Assembly (NCBI GenBank): GCA_944390905.1
Contig: CALXRR010000006.1
Coordinates: forward strand, 1-53,626
Source: an uncultured Alphaproteobacteria bacterium
GTDB taxonomy: Bacteria > Pseudomonadota > Alphaproteobacteria > RF32 > CAG-239
Direction of reading: 5' to 3'
Length of the DNA stretch: 53,626 bases
The position numbers were made by a program, and so were the translations under genes. Numbering within the stretch: the stretch's first letter is position 1; each line of letters starts with the position of its first letter. Below are positions 7,129 to 16,088 of the stretch, one piece after another. Below the pieces are notes generated by a model that saw only the letters and a list, made by a program, of their open reading frames with translations, did no database searches and was not told where the DNA came from.

Positions 7129-9342
7129 ATGAGTATTTTTGGAGCAATGCAGTCCGGTATATCTGGTTTGGCAGCTCAGTCCACAGCGATGGGCGCGATT
7201 TCAGATAATATCGTGAACATAAACACTGTAGGTTATAAAAATAACAATACGGCCTTCCAGACTTTGGTCACCAAACAAGTCACAAGCAGCCGTTATTCAT
7301 CAGGTGGTGTTCAGCCTGTAAGCAAGCAGGGGATTAACGTCCAAGGTTTGTTGTCCTCAACATCATCATCAACCGACGTGGCAATCAGTGGCGATGGCTT
7401 CTTTGTCGTCAACCAAGCAGCCAACCCCGGAGAAGGCGACTTGTGGGCCTATACCCGAGCCGGTAGCTTTGATATTGATAATAACGGCTATTTGGTTAAT
7501 ACGGGTGGCTTTTATGCTCAGGGCTGGTCGTTGCTTCCGTGGGACGGCAATCCGCAAGCCGCAACCGTTAATATCAACGGCGTTACCTACATGAAAGCTT
7601 ATTATAACAGCGCCGGAGAAACGGTTTATATCAATGATAACATTATTGATAACCGCAACTTAAAGCCGATTAACTTAGCGACGATAGGCGGAACAGCCAC
7701 GCCGACTCAGCAGATTAGCTTTGGTGCAAACTTGCCGAGTTCAGATAAAATCGGAGCCACCCAAAAAGTTTCAGCATTGATTTATGATAGCTTGGGTAAT
7801 GCCAGCAACTTGAGCCTTGATTTCACCAAGACCAGCTCTAATGGTTGGACTATGTCAAGCTCTGTTCCTTCAGGGGCAGCCACCTCAATTTTGTACGGCA
7901 GCAATAATAACTTGGATGCATCACCAGATGTTTATGCCGCTTCCGGACTTTTGGAATTTACCTCTATTCCTGAAAATGGTTCATCCATTACCATTACTGA
8001 TGAAGGAACCGGTACAGAATATGAGTTTGTATTTACCAATAATCCGGCAGGTGTAGTCGGCCCCAATCAAGTAGCCGTAGATTTGTCAACCGGTGTAGCT
8101 TCCTTGAGTGACTTTATAGATAAATTTGCTAACATTTTGCAAAACACCATGCCCGGAGGCGATCGCTTCCAAGCCGGTAGTAATTGCATCAACATTACTC
8201 AGTCCACCATGGGCGCAGCCATGTCAATTGATGCCAGCAGCTGCTTATCTTGCGTTCAAAATGCGGTTAATCCTGATTTTAATACCGGCTTGCCGACAGG
8301 TATATTCAATATTCCGCAAATTGATAATGACATCAAGAATGGTGCCCGAATTGACTTTACCTCTACCACCGATACCGATTATTTGAATAAAAATATTGTT
8401 ATTGACGGTATCACCTATACCTTTACAAATAACGATACAGATTTGGGAACAAACAATATCAATATTAATATTTCCAGCTATATCAGTGTTAATACCGTCG
8501 ATGTTGCAAGTGTTCTTGACGCTTTGCAGTCAGCAATTAATGCTAACGGCGTAGAGCCGAGTCGCTTTATTGTCAGCGGTACCAGCTTAGAGATTTTGCC
8601 AAGCGCGACCGGCGGCGATATCTCCTTAAATCTTACCAGTATAGGCAATGCCGTCACCGGCACCATCAGAAACGGTGGCAGCGGAGCATGGCAGGATGTC
8701 ACCAACTTCAATGGCACCATCAGCAACGAGTTTTCTGTTGGCGAAAATGAAGTAGAGCAGGGCTCATTGGTTCCGGCAGTTCGTTTTAATGCCGACGGTA
8801 CACCAAAATATTTCAATGTTGATGAAATGTCTATTGTTTGGGCTAACGGTGCTGAAAATATGGACGGTTCCGCCAATGAAGGTACCACCATCAAATTGAG
8901 CATGGGTAATACCGGTACTAATGATGGCTTGACCAGCTTGTCAGGAGATTTTACCACCAACTATATTCGCCAAGACGGAGCTAAGTTTGGTAGCTACTCC
9001 GGCGTCTATATTGATGAAAGCGGTGTTGTTACAGCATTGTTTGATAACGGTGAAACCCGCCCGATAGCTATTCTTCCGTTGGCTACGTTCTCTAACCCGA
9101 ACGGCATGGAAGCCTTAACCGGTAATGCATGGATAGAGACCGATGCTTCAGGTCAAGCCTTGCTGAAAAGAGCCGGAACCAACGGCGCCGGAGAGATTTC
9201 ATCCAGCTCTCTCGAAAGCTCAACCGTTGATTTGGCAACCGAGTTCTCAAACATGATTGTTACTCAGCGAGCCTATTCAGCCGCCACCAAGATTATTACG
9301 ACCGCGGATGAAATGCTTGATGAACTTACCAGAATGACTTAG
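7129..9342 (+). CDS. flgE: Flagellar hook protein FlgE
   Basis: The 737-aa protein opens with SIFGAMQSGISGLAAQSTAMGAISDNIVNINTVGYK, the N-terminal rod/hook signature. It ends with EFSNMIVTQRAYSAATKIITTADEMLDELTRM, the C-terminal coiled-coil partner. At 737 aa it is clearly longer than the roughly 400-aa enteric hook protein, so surface-exposed domains are enlarged, as is frequent in alphaproteobacteria. The Shine-Dalgarno sequence AGGAG is 9 nt upstream. It is the last gene of the hook operon, closed by a terminator at 9382-9407. Expression is presumably sigma-54/FlbD-dependent, from the promoter at 4338. Confidence 0.95.
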   Translation: MSIFGAMQSGISGLAAQSTAMGAISDNIVNINTVGYKNNNTAFQTLVTKQVTSSRYSSGGVQPVSKQGINVQGLLSSTSSSTDVAISGDGFFVVNQAANPGEGDLWAYTRAGSFDIDNNGYLVNTGGFYAQGWSLLPWDGNPQAATVNINGVTYMKAYYNSAGETVYINDNIIDNRNLKPINLATIGGTATPTQQISFGANLPSSDKIGATQKVSALIYDSLGNASNLSLDFTKTSSNGWTMSSSVPSGAATSILYGSNNNLDASPDVYAASGLLEFTSIPENGSSITITDEGTGTEYEFVFTNNPAGVVGPNQVAVDLSTGVASLSDFIDKFANILQNTMPGGDRFQAGSNCINITQSTMGAAMSIDASSCLSCVQNAVNPDFNTGLPTGIFNIPQIDNDIKNGARIDFTSTTDTDYLNKNIVIDGITYTFTNNDTDLGTNNININISSYISVNTVDVASVLDALQSAINANGVEPSRFIVSGTSLEILPSATGGDISLNLTSIGNAVTGTIRNGGSGAWQDVTNFNGTISNEFSVGENEVEQGSLVPAVRFNADGTPKYFNVDEMSIVWANGAENMDGSANEGTTIKLSMGNTGTNDGLTSLSGDFTTNYIRQDGAKFGSYSGVYIDESGVVTALFDNGETRPIAILPLATFSNPNGMEALTGNAWIETDASGQALLKRAGTNGAGEISSSSLESSTVDLATEFSNMIVTQRAYSAATKIITTADEMLDELTRMT

Positions 9343-9381
9343 TTCTAAAGGTTATTATTATAAATTTCATCCTAAAGTTCA

Positions 9382-9407
9382 ACACCCCGCATCAAGCGGG
9401 GTGTTTT
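9382..9407 (+). terminator. Terminator of the hook operon
   Basis: ACACCCCGC (9382-9390), loop ATCAA, GCGGGGTGT (9396-9404), T-run. Confidence 0.88.
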
Positions 9408-9433
9408 ATTATGCATCAAAAAACAAGCTGAAA

Positions 9434-10045
9434 TTATTTAGCCAATAAAAATTCAATCATCTGAGCAGCATCTTGAGCTTCACTCACCATTCCAACCAAT
9501 CTTTCCATCGGTACAGATGTTAACGATGACAGAGTACGGATTTTCTCCTGAGATACATTAGAAGAAAAAGCCTCTTCTTTTAAAGCCGCAAAATTACGAT
9601 AAACATATTCTTTAGCTTGTTGAGATAACTCACGTTGCATTGACGGTAACGGATGCTGTTTAGCTAAAATATCTTCAGTCAATACGGCATCAATTTTTTC
9701 ATAAGACCACATTGACCCAGTATAATAATCCACCCCTAGCATGGTTAAGCCAATAGGCGGGATAATACACATAATCAAATCAGTCTCAACTTCTTTATCA
9801 GTTTTGGGTTCCAACTTTTTTTGATAAGGACGATAGCCGTCTTTTTGTAAAGAAACTTCAAAAATTTCATTTCTTGCACCGGTAATATCATGCTTGCATG
9901 GAGTATCACAAACATATTCGCCGTTGACCCAAACCTCAGCTCCTTCCGGATGAGAATTAATATCCAAAAACTTCTGGTTTCCGGTTTTAACGGAAGCGCA
10001 GGCCTGCAACAAAATTAAAGTTGACAGCATTAGTAGTTTTTTCAT
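9434..10045 (-). CDS. PEGA-domain lipoprotein, 203 aa
   Basis: The signal MKKLLMLSTLILLQAC ends in a lipobox with Cys16. It is followed by a PEGA-type beta domain (DINSHPEGAEVWVNGEYVCDTPCKHDI and VSLQKDGYRPYQKKL, about residues 25-80), which in other proteins displays surface beta modules. A short hydrophobic segment (MCIIPPIGLTMLGVDYYTG) is next, then a helical C-terminal region. The start at 10045 has AAAGGA upstream; a frame start at 10069 would put 8 residues before a normal signal peptide. It stands alone, convergent to flgE. Lipid-anchored envelope protein of unknown role; a link to the flagellum is not shown. Confidence 0.8.
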   Translation of the reverse strand: MKKLLMLSTLILLQACASVKTGNQKFLDINSHPEGAEVWVNGEYVCDTPCKHDITGARNEIFEVSLQKDGYRPYQKKLEPKTDKEVETDLIMCIIPPIGLTMLGVDYYTGSMWSYEKIDAVLTEDILAKQHPLPSMQRELSQQAKEYVYRNFAALKEEAFSSNVSQEKIRTLSSLTSVPMERLVGMVSEAQDAAQMIEFLLAK

Positions 10046-10111
10046 CGTTAGTCCTTTCCATAAGCTCAATAAAAAAAAGCATAAAAGGGATAAGGTTAAT
10101 ATTTTGTAAAT

Positions 10112-10146
10112 AAAAAAAGAGGCTCCGTGAAGAGCCTCTTAAAAAA
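10112..10146 (-). terminator. Terminator of the perR-rubrerythrin operon
   Basis: AAGAGGCTC and GAGCCTCTT arms around CGTGAA are flanked by A/T runs, reading out as U-rich on the minus strand. Confidence 0.8.
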
Positions 10147-10158
10147 GCCTAGATTAGC

Positions 10159-10698
10159 TTAAAACTTTTCTTGCAATTCAAAGAAATAAGCTTGTGGATG
10201 GTCACATACCGGACAAACTTCCGGAGCCTTCGGGCTTTCAACTCTGTGACCGCAGTTAGCGCATTCCCAAATAACTTTAGTTGGGCGTTCAAATACCTTA
10301 CCATCAACCAAAGCATTGAGCAGAGCCTGATATCTTTCTTCGTGACCTTTTTCAATTTTAGCAACCGATTCAAACAAGAATGCAATTTTGGTAAAACCTT
10401 CTTCGCGGGCCTCTTCAGCCATACGTTTATACATATCGGTCCACTCATAGTTTTCACCGGCAGCAGCATCTTTAAGGTTGGTCATAGTGTCAGCAACAGC
10501 ACCGCCGTGTAACAATTTGAACCAAATTTTAGCATGCTCTTTTTCGTTGTTGGCAGTCTGCTCAAACTTTTCGGCAATAATATTGTATCCTTCTTTGCGA
10601 GCTTTTGAAGCATAATAAGTATATTTATTACGAGCCATAGATTCGCCGGCAAAAGCTTCCTGTAAGTTTTTCTCAGTTTTAGAACCTTTTAATTCCAT
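10159..10698 (-). CDS. rbr: Rubrerythrin
   Basis: This 179-aa protein is a ferritin-like diiron domain joined to a C-terminal rubredoxin-like site. Diiron ligand motifs are [10 protein letters not shown] (Glu19 region), NEKEH (52-55) and EKGHEERY (116-119 region). The rubredoxin Cys pairs are C146/C149 and C162/C165. It reduces hydrogen peroxide in the cytoplasm and is typical of microaerobic or anaerobic life. The Shine-Dalgarno sequence AAGGAG is present 7 nt before the ATG. It lies 19 bases after the Fur-family gene in the same direction, so it is probably co-transcribed and controlled by that regulator. The nearby flavodiiron protein gene completes an oxygen/peroxide defence cluster. Confidence 0.95.
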   Translation of the reverse strand: MELKGSKTEKNLQEAFAGESMARNKYTYYASKARKEGYNIIAEKFEQTANNEKEHAKIWFKLLHGGAVADTMTNLKDAAAGENYEWTDMYKRMAEEAREEGFTKIAFLFESVAKIEKGHEERYQALLNALVDGKVFERPTKVIWECANCGHRVESPKAPEVCPVCDHPQAYFFELQEKF

Positions 10699-10717
10699 TC
10701 TTTTTCTCCTTAATGGG

Positions 10718-11092
10718 TTAATGTTTACAATGATTACAGATTCCCTTGAACAACACGTCGGCGGCCAAAGCGTCCAAGCCAGTATGTTCTCGCAGTGCTT
10801 CCGTTATATTGGGAGCAACATCGTAAGGCACATCATACACTTTTTTACATTTAATGCAAATAAAATGATAATGAGATTCCAAATTATGATCAAAATGGAC
10901 TTTATCATCAAGAGCGCATATCTTTCGAATCATACCTAGCTCAGCCAGTTGATTTAGGTTTCGATATACAGTTGCCAAGCTCACATTAGGCAGCTCATCG
11001 CGCACCAAATCATACAGCGTATCAGCCGTTGGATGTATAGGATTCTCCTTCAGAATACGGAGTATTATTTCGCGTTGTTTAGAGTAGTTCAT
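10718..11092 (-). CDS. perR: Fur-family regulator, probably PerR
   Basis: The 124-aa protein has the winged helix with [17 protein letters not shown] (residues 39-55) and the zinc Cys pairs C79/C82 and C119/C122. The regulatory metal ligands lie around DHNLESHYH (68-76). The family includes Fur, Zur and PerR, and sequence alone does not separate them here. PerR is preferred because it is followed directly by rubrerythrin and lies divergent from a flavodiiron protein. The promoter is TTGACA (11147-11152 complement), 17 bp, TATTCA (11124-11129 complement). A Fur/PerR-like operator overlaps the start region, which points to autoregulation. Confidence 0.82.
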   Translation of the reverse strand: MNYSKQREIILRILKENPIHPTADTLYDLVRDELPNVSLATVYRNLNQLAELGMIRKICALDDKVHFDHNLESHYHFICIKCKKVYDVPYDVAPNITEALREHTGLDALAADVLFKGICNHCKH

Positions 11093-11103
11093 GGTTTATA
11101 AAA

Positions 11104-11122
11104 ATGATAATGATTACTATTG
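11104..11122. promoter_or_regulatory. Fur/PerR-type operator
   Basis: TGATAATGATTACTATTG resembles the A/T-rich Fur/PerR box (GATAATGAT repeats). It sits just downstream of the -10 element of the perR promoter and between perR and the divergent flavodiiron gene, so it could act on both. Confidence 0.6.
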
Positions 11123-11123
11123 T

Positions 11124-11152
11124 TGAATATAACTTTTATTTTCTATTGTCAA
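11124..11152 (-). promoter_or_regulatory. Promoter of perR-rbr
   Basis: On the minus strand: TTGACA, 17-bp spacer, TATTCA. Confidence 0.6.
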
Positions 11153-11210
11153 GAAGAGTTTTTGATATTATCAATAAAGATGAATTTTTATTAATTTAAT
11201 GGAGAGTCCG

Positions 11211-12395
11211 ATGAACGGCATAGAAATCAAAAAAGACGTCTATTGGGTTGGTGTAAAAGATTGGAACTTGAAAGAATTCCACGGCTATACCACACCTTAT
11301 GGTTCCACCTACAACTCTTACCTGATAATGGATGAAAAAATTACGCTGGTTGATGGTGTAAAGCATTATCTGGCACACGAACAGATTGAAAGGATTAAAA
11401 GCTTAACTGACTTTTCAAAAATCGCATATATTGTGGTTAACCACGTTGAGATGGACCATTCCGGTAGCATTCCTGAGTTGATGAAACTTGCTCCGCAGGC
11501 CAAAATCATCACCAACAGTGCCGGCAAAATGGCACTTGAAGCTCATTTTGATACGACAGGGTGGCAATATGAAATTATTAAGACCGGAGATAGCGTATCA
11601 ATCGGCAAACGGACTTTGACTTTTATGACCACACCGATGCTCCATTGGCCGGATTCGATGATGACCTATGTTAAAGAAGACAAGTTGCTGCTGCCTAATG
11701 ATGGATTCGGTCAACACTATTGCAGCGGCGAGCTGTTTTTCAAGGATGCTAAGAAAGACATTGTATTGCAAGAGGCACAGAGCTATTTTGCCAATATTTT
11801 GTATCCTTATTGCGCACAGGCTGAAAAAGCTTTGCAAACTGCCGGAGATTTAGGCCTTGATATTGAGATGATAGCTCCGTCACATGGTTTGATTTGGTCC
11901 GGCAAAGAAGAAGTCAACCTTATTCTGGGGTTGTATGCTCGTTGGGCATCAGGGCAACACAAAGGCGAGGCCATTATTGTTTATGATACGATGTGGGGCG
12001 CCACCGAGAAGTTGGCAGAAACGGCGATGGGTGTTTTCCAAGATGCAGGGATTCCGGTTCGCAAATGCTGCTTGAGATATAAGGATGTATCAGAGATTAT
12101 TGCTCATTTCCCTGATGCCGAATATGTCTTGATTGGCAATCCGACCCTGAACAACCAGTTATTCCCGCGGGTAGCAGGCTTTGTGACTTATATGAAAGGC
12201 CTTGCTCCCAAAGGTAAAAAAGGCTTAGCCTTTGGCTCTTATGGATGGAGAGCGGGCGTAGTAAATCAGATTCAAGAAGTCTTTGAAGGTCTGGGCTGGC
12301 AAACGGTCACCCCGTTTGATGAAAAATATACCCCGAAATCAGACGTATTGGAACGCTTCAAGGAACGAGTTAAGGAATTGATAGCACTGAAGTAA
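11211..12395 (+). CDS. fprA: A-type flavoprotein (flavodiiron protein, FprA-like)
   Basis: The 394-aa protein has an N-terminal metallo-beta-lactamase-like diiron domain with the ligand motif NHVEMDHSG (His78, Glu80, Asp82, His83). A C-terminal flavodoxin domain follows (AIIVYDTMWGATEKLAE for FMN phosphate, FGSYGWRAG). Such enzymes reduce oxygen or nitric oxide to harmless products, using electrons from rubredoxin or NADH systems. The start was set at 11211, with GGAG close upstream; an in-frame ATG at 11199 precedes it and has no ribosome site. Together with rubrerythrin and PerR it suggests a micro-oxic or anaerobic host habitat. No rubredoxin gene is seen nearby. Confidence 0.93.
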   Translation: MNGIEIKKDVYWVGVKDWNLKEFHGYTTPYGSTYNSYLIMDEKITLVDGVKHYLAHEQIERIKSLTDFSKIAYIVVNHVEMDHSGSIPELMKLAPQAKIITNSAGKMALEAHFDTTGWQYEIIKTGDSVSIGKRTLTFMTTPMLHWPDSMMTYVKEDKLLLPNDGFGQHYCSGELFFKDAKKDIVLQEAQSYFANILYPYCAQAEKALQTAGDLGLDIEMIAPSHGLIWSGKEEVNLILGLYARWASGQHKGEAIIVYDTMWGATEKLAETAMGVFQDAGIPVRKCCLRYKDVSEIIAHFPDAEYVLIGNPTLNNQLFPRVAGFVTYMKGLAPKGKKGLAFGSYGWRAGVVNQIQEVFEGLGWQTVTPFDEKYTPKSDVLERFKERVKELIALK

Positions 12396-12399
12396 AAAA

Positions 12400-12432
12400 A
12401 ATAAGGCTCCGAACGGAGCCTTATTTTTTTTT
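12400..12432. terminator. Bidirectional terminator
   Basis: AATAAGGCTCC, loop GAAC, GGAGCCTTATT, with A-run before and T-run after. It serves the convergent genes ending at 12395 (+) and 12441 (-). Confidence 0.88.
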
Positions 12433-12440
12433 AGATAAAC

Positions 12441-13172
12441 CTAATAAGACGTCAGTACCGGTCGCACATAGAAGTTAAAATATCCACCACCCCAACTAGG
12501 ATATGCTACGCTGCCGGTAGACATATTTACGTAGTAGTGATTATTACTTATATATGTAGATGACCAATAAGATTCTTCTGTTAAATTTGTACCGCCATTT
12601 GCAGAAAGAAGATTGTTAAGTGAAGATTTATTTTGATACATAGTAAGTAAATGCTCTTTTGTGGGTAAAGTACCTTTTAAGTTGCCACAGAAACTATAAG
12701 CGGCACATCCGTCACTGGCGTCATACCAAGTCATCTCCCCCAAATCTTGCATAGCAACATAAAAGTCAGTTCCCGGAGCTTTGACAGCCATAACCACTCC
12801 ATCACAATAATACAAATCACCAACAGCCCCATTCTGTTTTTGTTGCTGACAGCTATCATCTTTCCATTCATATCCATCAGCACAATAGCAAGCCTCATAT
12901 TTACCATTACAAGTTTTACCATTTCCGGCAGTTTGATTTGTTCCTGTACAGGTTTGAGTAAATCCTAGTTCAGTACAAAGCTGGTCTTTTATTTCCGATT
13001 CTGATTTACAGCAAGCCCATTTGTTGCCAAAAGGGCATCTTACACCGCCACCCGAGCAGCTTGTTTCGGTATAGCCCAAAGTTTCGCAATCTTGAGTGGC
13101 AATGCATTGGGCAAAAGTTAAACTCGGGATTAAGGACAGACTAGTTCCGATAAGTAAATATTGTAATTTCAT
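12441..13172 (-). CDS. Secreted cysteine-rich protein with C-terminal Lcl/DUF1566-like domain
   Basis: The 243-aa protein has a signal peptide (MKLQYLLIGTSLSLIPSLTFA). A Cys-rich N-terminal module follows (QDCETLGYTETSCSGG, RCPFGNKWACCKS, then EGF-like spaced Cys up to about residue 120). The C-terminal domain has LPTKEHLLTMYQNK, ESYWSSTY and YVRPVLTSY, the pattern of DUF1566/Lcl domains with a C-type-lectin-like fold. It is probably exported and disulfide-bonded, and possibly host- or surface-binding. ATG at 13172 has GGGAG upstream; the frame also opens at a TTG two codons earlier. A close paralog starts at 53287. It is a single gene with a strong promoter and shared terminator. Confidence 0.8.
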   Translation of the reverse strand: MKLQYLLIGTSLSLIPSLTFAQCIATQDCETLGYTETSCSGGGVRCPFGNKWACCKSESEIKDQLCTELGFTQTCTGTNQTAGNGKTCNGKYEACYCADGYEWKDDSCQQQKQNGAVGDLYYCDGVVMAVKAPGTDFYVAMQDLGEMTWYDASDGCAAYSFCGNLKGTLPTKEHLLTMYQNKSSLNNLLSANGGTNLTEESYWSSTYISNNHYYVNMSTGSVAYPSWGGGYFNFYVRPVLTSY

Positions 13173-13207
13173 AATCAAAGCTCCCTTATATATCTTTACA
13201 TAAGGAT

Positions 13208-13236
13208 ATTATACTATAAATTTATGTGAGGTTCAA
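13208..13236 (-). promoter_or_regulatory. Promoter of the Cys-rich protein gene
   Basis: On the minus strand: TTGAAC (13236-13231), 17-bp spacer, TATAAT (13213-13208). The short leader contains a CCTTAT/ATAAGG hairpin whose 3' arm touches the Shine-Dalgarno GGGAG. Confidence 0.7.
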
Positions 13237-13311
13237 TTATAATTTTTAAGTAAGGACAATAAAATTTTATTGTGACATATTTTTTTCATCAAGCTACCTA
13301 GCGGTTAGGTG

Positions 13312-13326
13312 CCACATGCAATGTGG
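13312..13326. promoter_or_regulatory. Inverted repeat upstream of fliF
   Basis: CCACAT, GCA, ATGTGG forms a perfect dyad about 95 bp before the fliF start. It is a candidate operator; the binding protein is unknown. FlbD or CtrA would be logical, but the site does not match the CtrA box. Confidence 0.4.
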
Positions 13327-13421
13327 TGTGGATATTGTTGTAATAATCGTTCACTTATGTAAAAAAGTGTTTTAATAAAGAGGAAAAGGGGAAAGTATTT
13401 TTATATAGATTGGGGAAATCG

Positions 13422-15041
13422 GTGAATAATTTTATTCAAAGCATAAAAAACATGTCACCCGGCAGACTAGTATCGCTGGGCGGCGTTATATTGTTTCTGA
13501 TAAGCTTTTTTGTATATCTTGCCACACAGTTCAGCAGCAAGGAATACGCAGTTTTGTATACTGATTTGGAGCTTGAAGACGCCAAACAAATCGTCATGCA
13601 GCTTGAAAGTTCCAATGTCCAATATAAGCTTACCAAAAACGGTACTGAGATATTAGTCCCCGCCGACGTTGTTAATAAAATGCGAGTAGAGACCGCCGAG
13701 TTGGCACTGGCCTCCAAAGGTTCTAACGTCGGTTATGAAATTTTTGATAACAGTGACGCCTTGGGTTCCACCAATTTTATGCAAAATGTCAACTTGCTCC
13801 GCGCCCTTGAAGGAGAGCTCGCACGCTCGGTTCGTAGCGTTGATAATATCAAAAGCGCCCGAGTCCACTTGGTTATGCCGAAAAGAGAAATGTTTTCAAA
13901 GGAGCAAGAGCCACCTTCAGCTTCGGTAGTAATCAAAACCATAAACGGCAATCTTAGCCCGCAAAGTGTTCAGGCTATTCAAAAGTTGATAGCAGCGTCG
14001 GTTCCCAAGCTTGATGTCAAAGATGTCGCAATTGTTGACAGTTCTGGCAATTTGCTGACCGCCACCGAAAATAATGAAGTTGTAACCGCCAATCGTAACG
14101 AAAAGATGCGCCTCCAGCTTGAAGAGCAGATGACGGACAATGTGCAAAAGCTCCTTGAGAAAGCTATCGGCGCCAATAAGGTCAGAGCCCAAGTTAATGT
14201 TGAGATGGACTTTGATCAAGTTGTCACGAATGAAGAGATTTTTGACCCAGACAGTCAGGTAGTCCGCTCCCAAGCCAGTTTGAGCGACAATTCCACCACG
14301 ACAGAACAGAATGCTCCGGTTACGGTATCGCAAAATATTCCTAACGGCGACAGCGTATTACAAGGCAACGGCAGTCAAACCCAAAATGCCAAGTCAGAAG
14401 AGACGGTTAATTATGAAATCTCTAAAGTCGTAAGGAACAAAGTCAAAAACAGCGGTACGATAAAGCGCTTGACTGCAGCGGTAGTCGTTGACGGCTTTTA
14501 CGAAAGAGATGCCGAAGGCAAAAGAGTCTACAAGAGCCGCTCTGAAGAAGAAATGCGTCAGCTGACCGAGCTTGTCAAATCAGCAGTTGGCTATAATCCA
14601 GAACGTGGTGATATGGTAGAGGTCGAAAACATCCGTTTCGCCTCAGTAGAGCCCGAGGCAGAAAAAACTGAGGAGCCTTTGATTATGGGCTTTACGAAAG
14701 AAGAGCTGATTCGTATAGCCGAAGGTCTGGGTGTCGCTATTGTTGCAATATTAGTAATAGTATTAGTCATCCGTCCGTTAATCAACAACGCATTTGAAGC
14801 CGGACCTCGCAGCTCAGAAACCCGCTTGCTTGGAGAGAATGCAGACGAAGACAATCTCCTCTTGTCTAATTTCTTAGGAGATGAAAGCGACAGCGTTGAT
14901 GACATGATTAACATGAGCAAGGTTGACGGCCGAGTAAAAGCATCGTCGTTGAAACGCGTCAACGATATTGTCGAAAAGAACCCCGATATGGCGGTCAATA
15001 TTATCCGCAGTTGGCTTTACCAAAATGATAACAATGGTTAG
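13422..15041 (+). CDS. fliF: Flagellar MS-ring protein FliF
   Basis: The protein is about 539 aa. The N-terminal membrane segment is VSLGGVILFLISFFVYLATQF. The periplasmic YscJ/FliF domain includes SSKEYAVLYTDLELEDAKQIV and ARVHLVMPKREMF. A second membrane helix (LGVAIVAILVIVLVIRPLI) comes before the cytoplasmic C-terminal FliG-binding tail. FliF forms the membrane ring that nucleates the basal body. The start is best placed at the GTG at 13422 (GGGGAAA upstream); a TTG at 13410 in frame is less well placed. It is first gene of a long operon running through flhG to the J-domain gene. Confidence 0.95.
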   Translation: MNNFIQSIKNMSPGRLVSLGGVILFLISFFVYLATQFSSKEYAVLYTDLELEDAKQIVMQLESSNVQYKLTKNGTEILVPADVVNKMRVETAELALASKGSNVGYEIFDNSDALGSTNFMQNVNLLRALEGELARSVRSVDNIKSARVHLVMPKREMFSKEQEPPSASVVIKTINGNLSPQSVQAIQKLIAASVPKLDVKDVAIVDSSGNLLTATENNEVVTANRNEKMRLQLEEQMTDNVQKLLEKAIGANKVRAQVNVEMDFDQVVTNEEIFDPDSQVVRSQASLSDNSTTTEQNAPVTVSQNIPNGDSVLQGNGSQTQNAKSEETVNYEISKVVRNKVKNSGTIKRLTAAVVVDGFYERDAEGKRVYKSRSEEEMRQLTELVKSAVGYNPERGDMVEVENIRFASVEPEAEKTEEPLIMGFTKEELIRIAEGLGVAIVAILVIVLVIRPLINNAFEAGPRSSETRLLGENADEDNLLLSNFLGDESDSVDDMINMSKVDGRVKASSLKRVNDIVEKNPDMAVNIIRSWLYQNDNNG

Positions 15042-15052
15042 GGAGAAGAGTT

Positions 15053-16075
15053 ATGAAGCAGAATGTTATAGACGATTATAATCTTCTTTCAGGTCAGCAA
15101 AAAGCGGCAATATTAATGATGTCACTGGATGAAGAAAAATCAGCAGCGATTTTTGCCCTTATGGATGATGAAGAAATCAAAGAACTTTCAGTAATCATGG
15201 CAAACTTAGGCAAGGTTAATTCCAATGTTGTTGAACAACTTTTTGCCGAGTTTAGTGACAAGCTTTCAAGTGCTGGCACTTTGATAGGTACCTATGAGTC
15301 AACCGAACGCTTGCTTTCAAAGACATTGGATAAAGAGCGTGTAGCCTCCATTATGGAAGAGATAAGAGGCCCTGCCGGTCGTACGATGTGGGATAAGTTG
15401 GGCAATGTCAACGAGCACGTTTTGGCCAATTACCTTAAGAACGAATACCCGCAAACGATAGCGGTAATTTTATCAAAGATTAAGCCGGAGCACGCCGCAA
15501 AGGTTATAGCCTTGCTGCCTGAAAATTTTGCCATGGAAATCGTGATGAGAATGCTGCGAATGGATTCGGTTCAAAAAGAAGTCTTAGACGGCTTGGAACA
15601 AACTTTAAGAAAAGAGTTCATGAGCAACCTTTCCAAATCTACCCGCCGCGATTCGCACGAGCTTATCGCCGACATTTTCAACTCCTTGGACAGAGGCACG
15701 GAGACACGCTTTATGGATGCTTTGGAAGACCGCAATCCGGAGTCAGCCGAGCGCGTCAAATCACTTATGTTTACATTTGAAGATTTGGTCAGAGTCGATT
15801 CTCAAGGTATTCAAATTTTGCTTCGTAATATAGATAAAGACAAGCTTGCAATCGCGTTGAAAGGCGCTTCAGAGACTATTAAAGAGCTGTTCTTTAACAA
15901 TATGTCGTCTCGTGCTGGCAAAATTATTAAAGAAGATATGGAAGCCATGGGTCCGGTACGCTTACGCGATGTAGAAGAAGCCCAGTTGTATATTGTTAAT
16001 ACGACCAAAGAGCTGTCAAATTCAGGTGAAATCGTCATCAGTGAAGGCAAAGACAGTGATGAGATGGTCTACTAA
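15053..16075 (+). CDS. fliG: Flagellar motor switch protein FliG
   Basis: The 340-aa protein is of normal FliG length. The N-domain (LSGQQKAAILMMSLDEEKSAAIF) binds FliF. The middle domain has EYPQTIAVILSKIKPEHAAKVIALLP. The C-terminal charged torque helix region includes FEDLVRVDSQGIQILLRNIDKDKLAIALKGA, and the end has EEAQLYIVNTTKELSNSGEIVI. It couples stator force to rotor motion. It starts 11 bases after fliF with GGGAGAAG ahead of the ATG. Confidence 0.96.
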   Translation: MKQNVIDDYNLLSGQQKAAILMMSLDEEKSAAIFALMDDEEIKELSVIMANLGKVNSNVVEQLFAEFSDKLSSAGTLIGTYESTERLLSKTLDKERVASIMEEIRGPAGRTMWDKLGNVNEHVLANYLKNEYPQTIAVILSKIKPEHAAKVIALLPENFAMEIVMRMLRMDSVQKEVLDGLEQTLRKEFMSNLSKSTRRDSHELIADIFNSLDRGTETRFMDALEDRNPESAERVKSLMFTFEDLVRVDSQGIQILLRNIDKDKLAIALKGASETIKELFFNNMSSRAGKIIKEDMEAMGPVRLRDVEEAQLYIVNTTKELSNSGEIVISEGKDSDEMVY

Positions 16076-16088
16076 GGTGCAAATATAA

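Noticed and set aside
13300..13318. TGGCACC-like element on the minus strand
   Set aside because: GG to GC spacing is one base short for sigma-54, so I do not call it.
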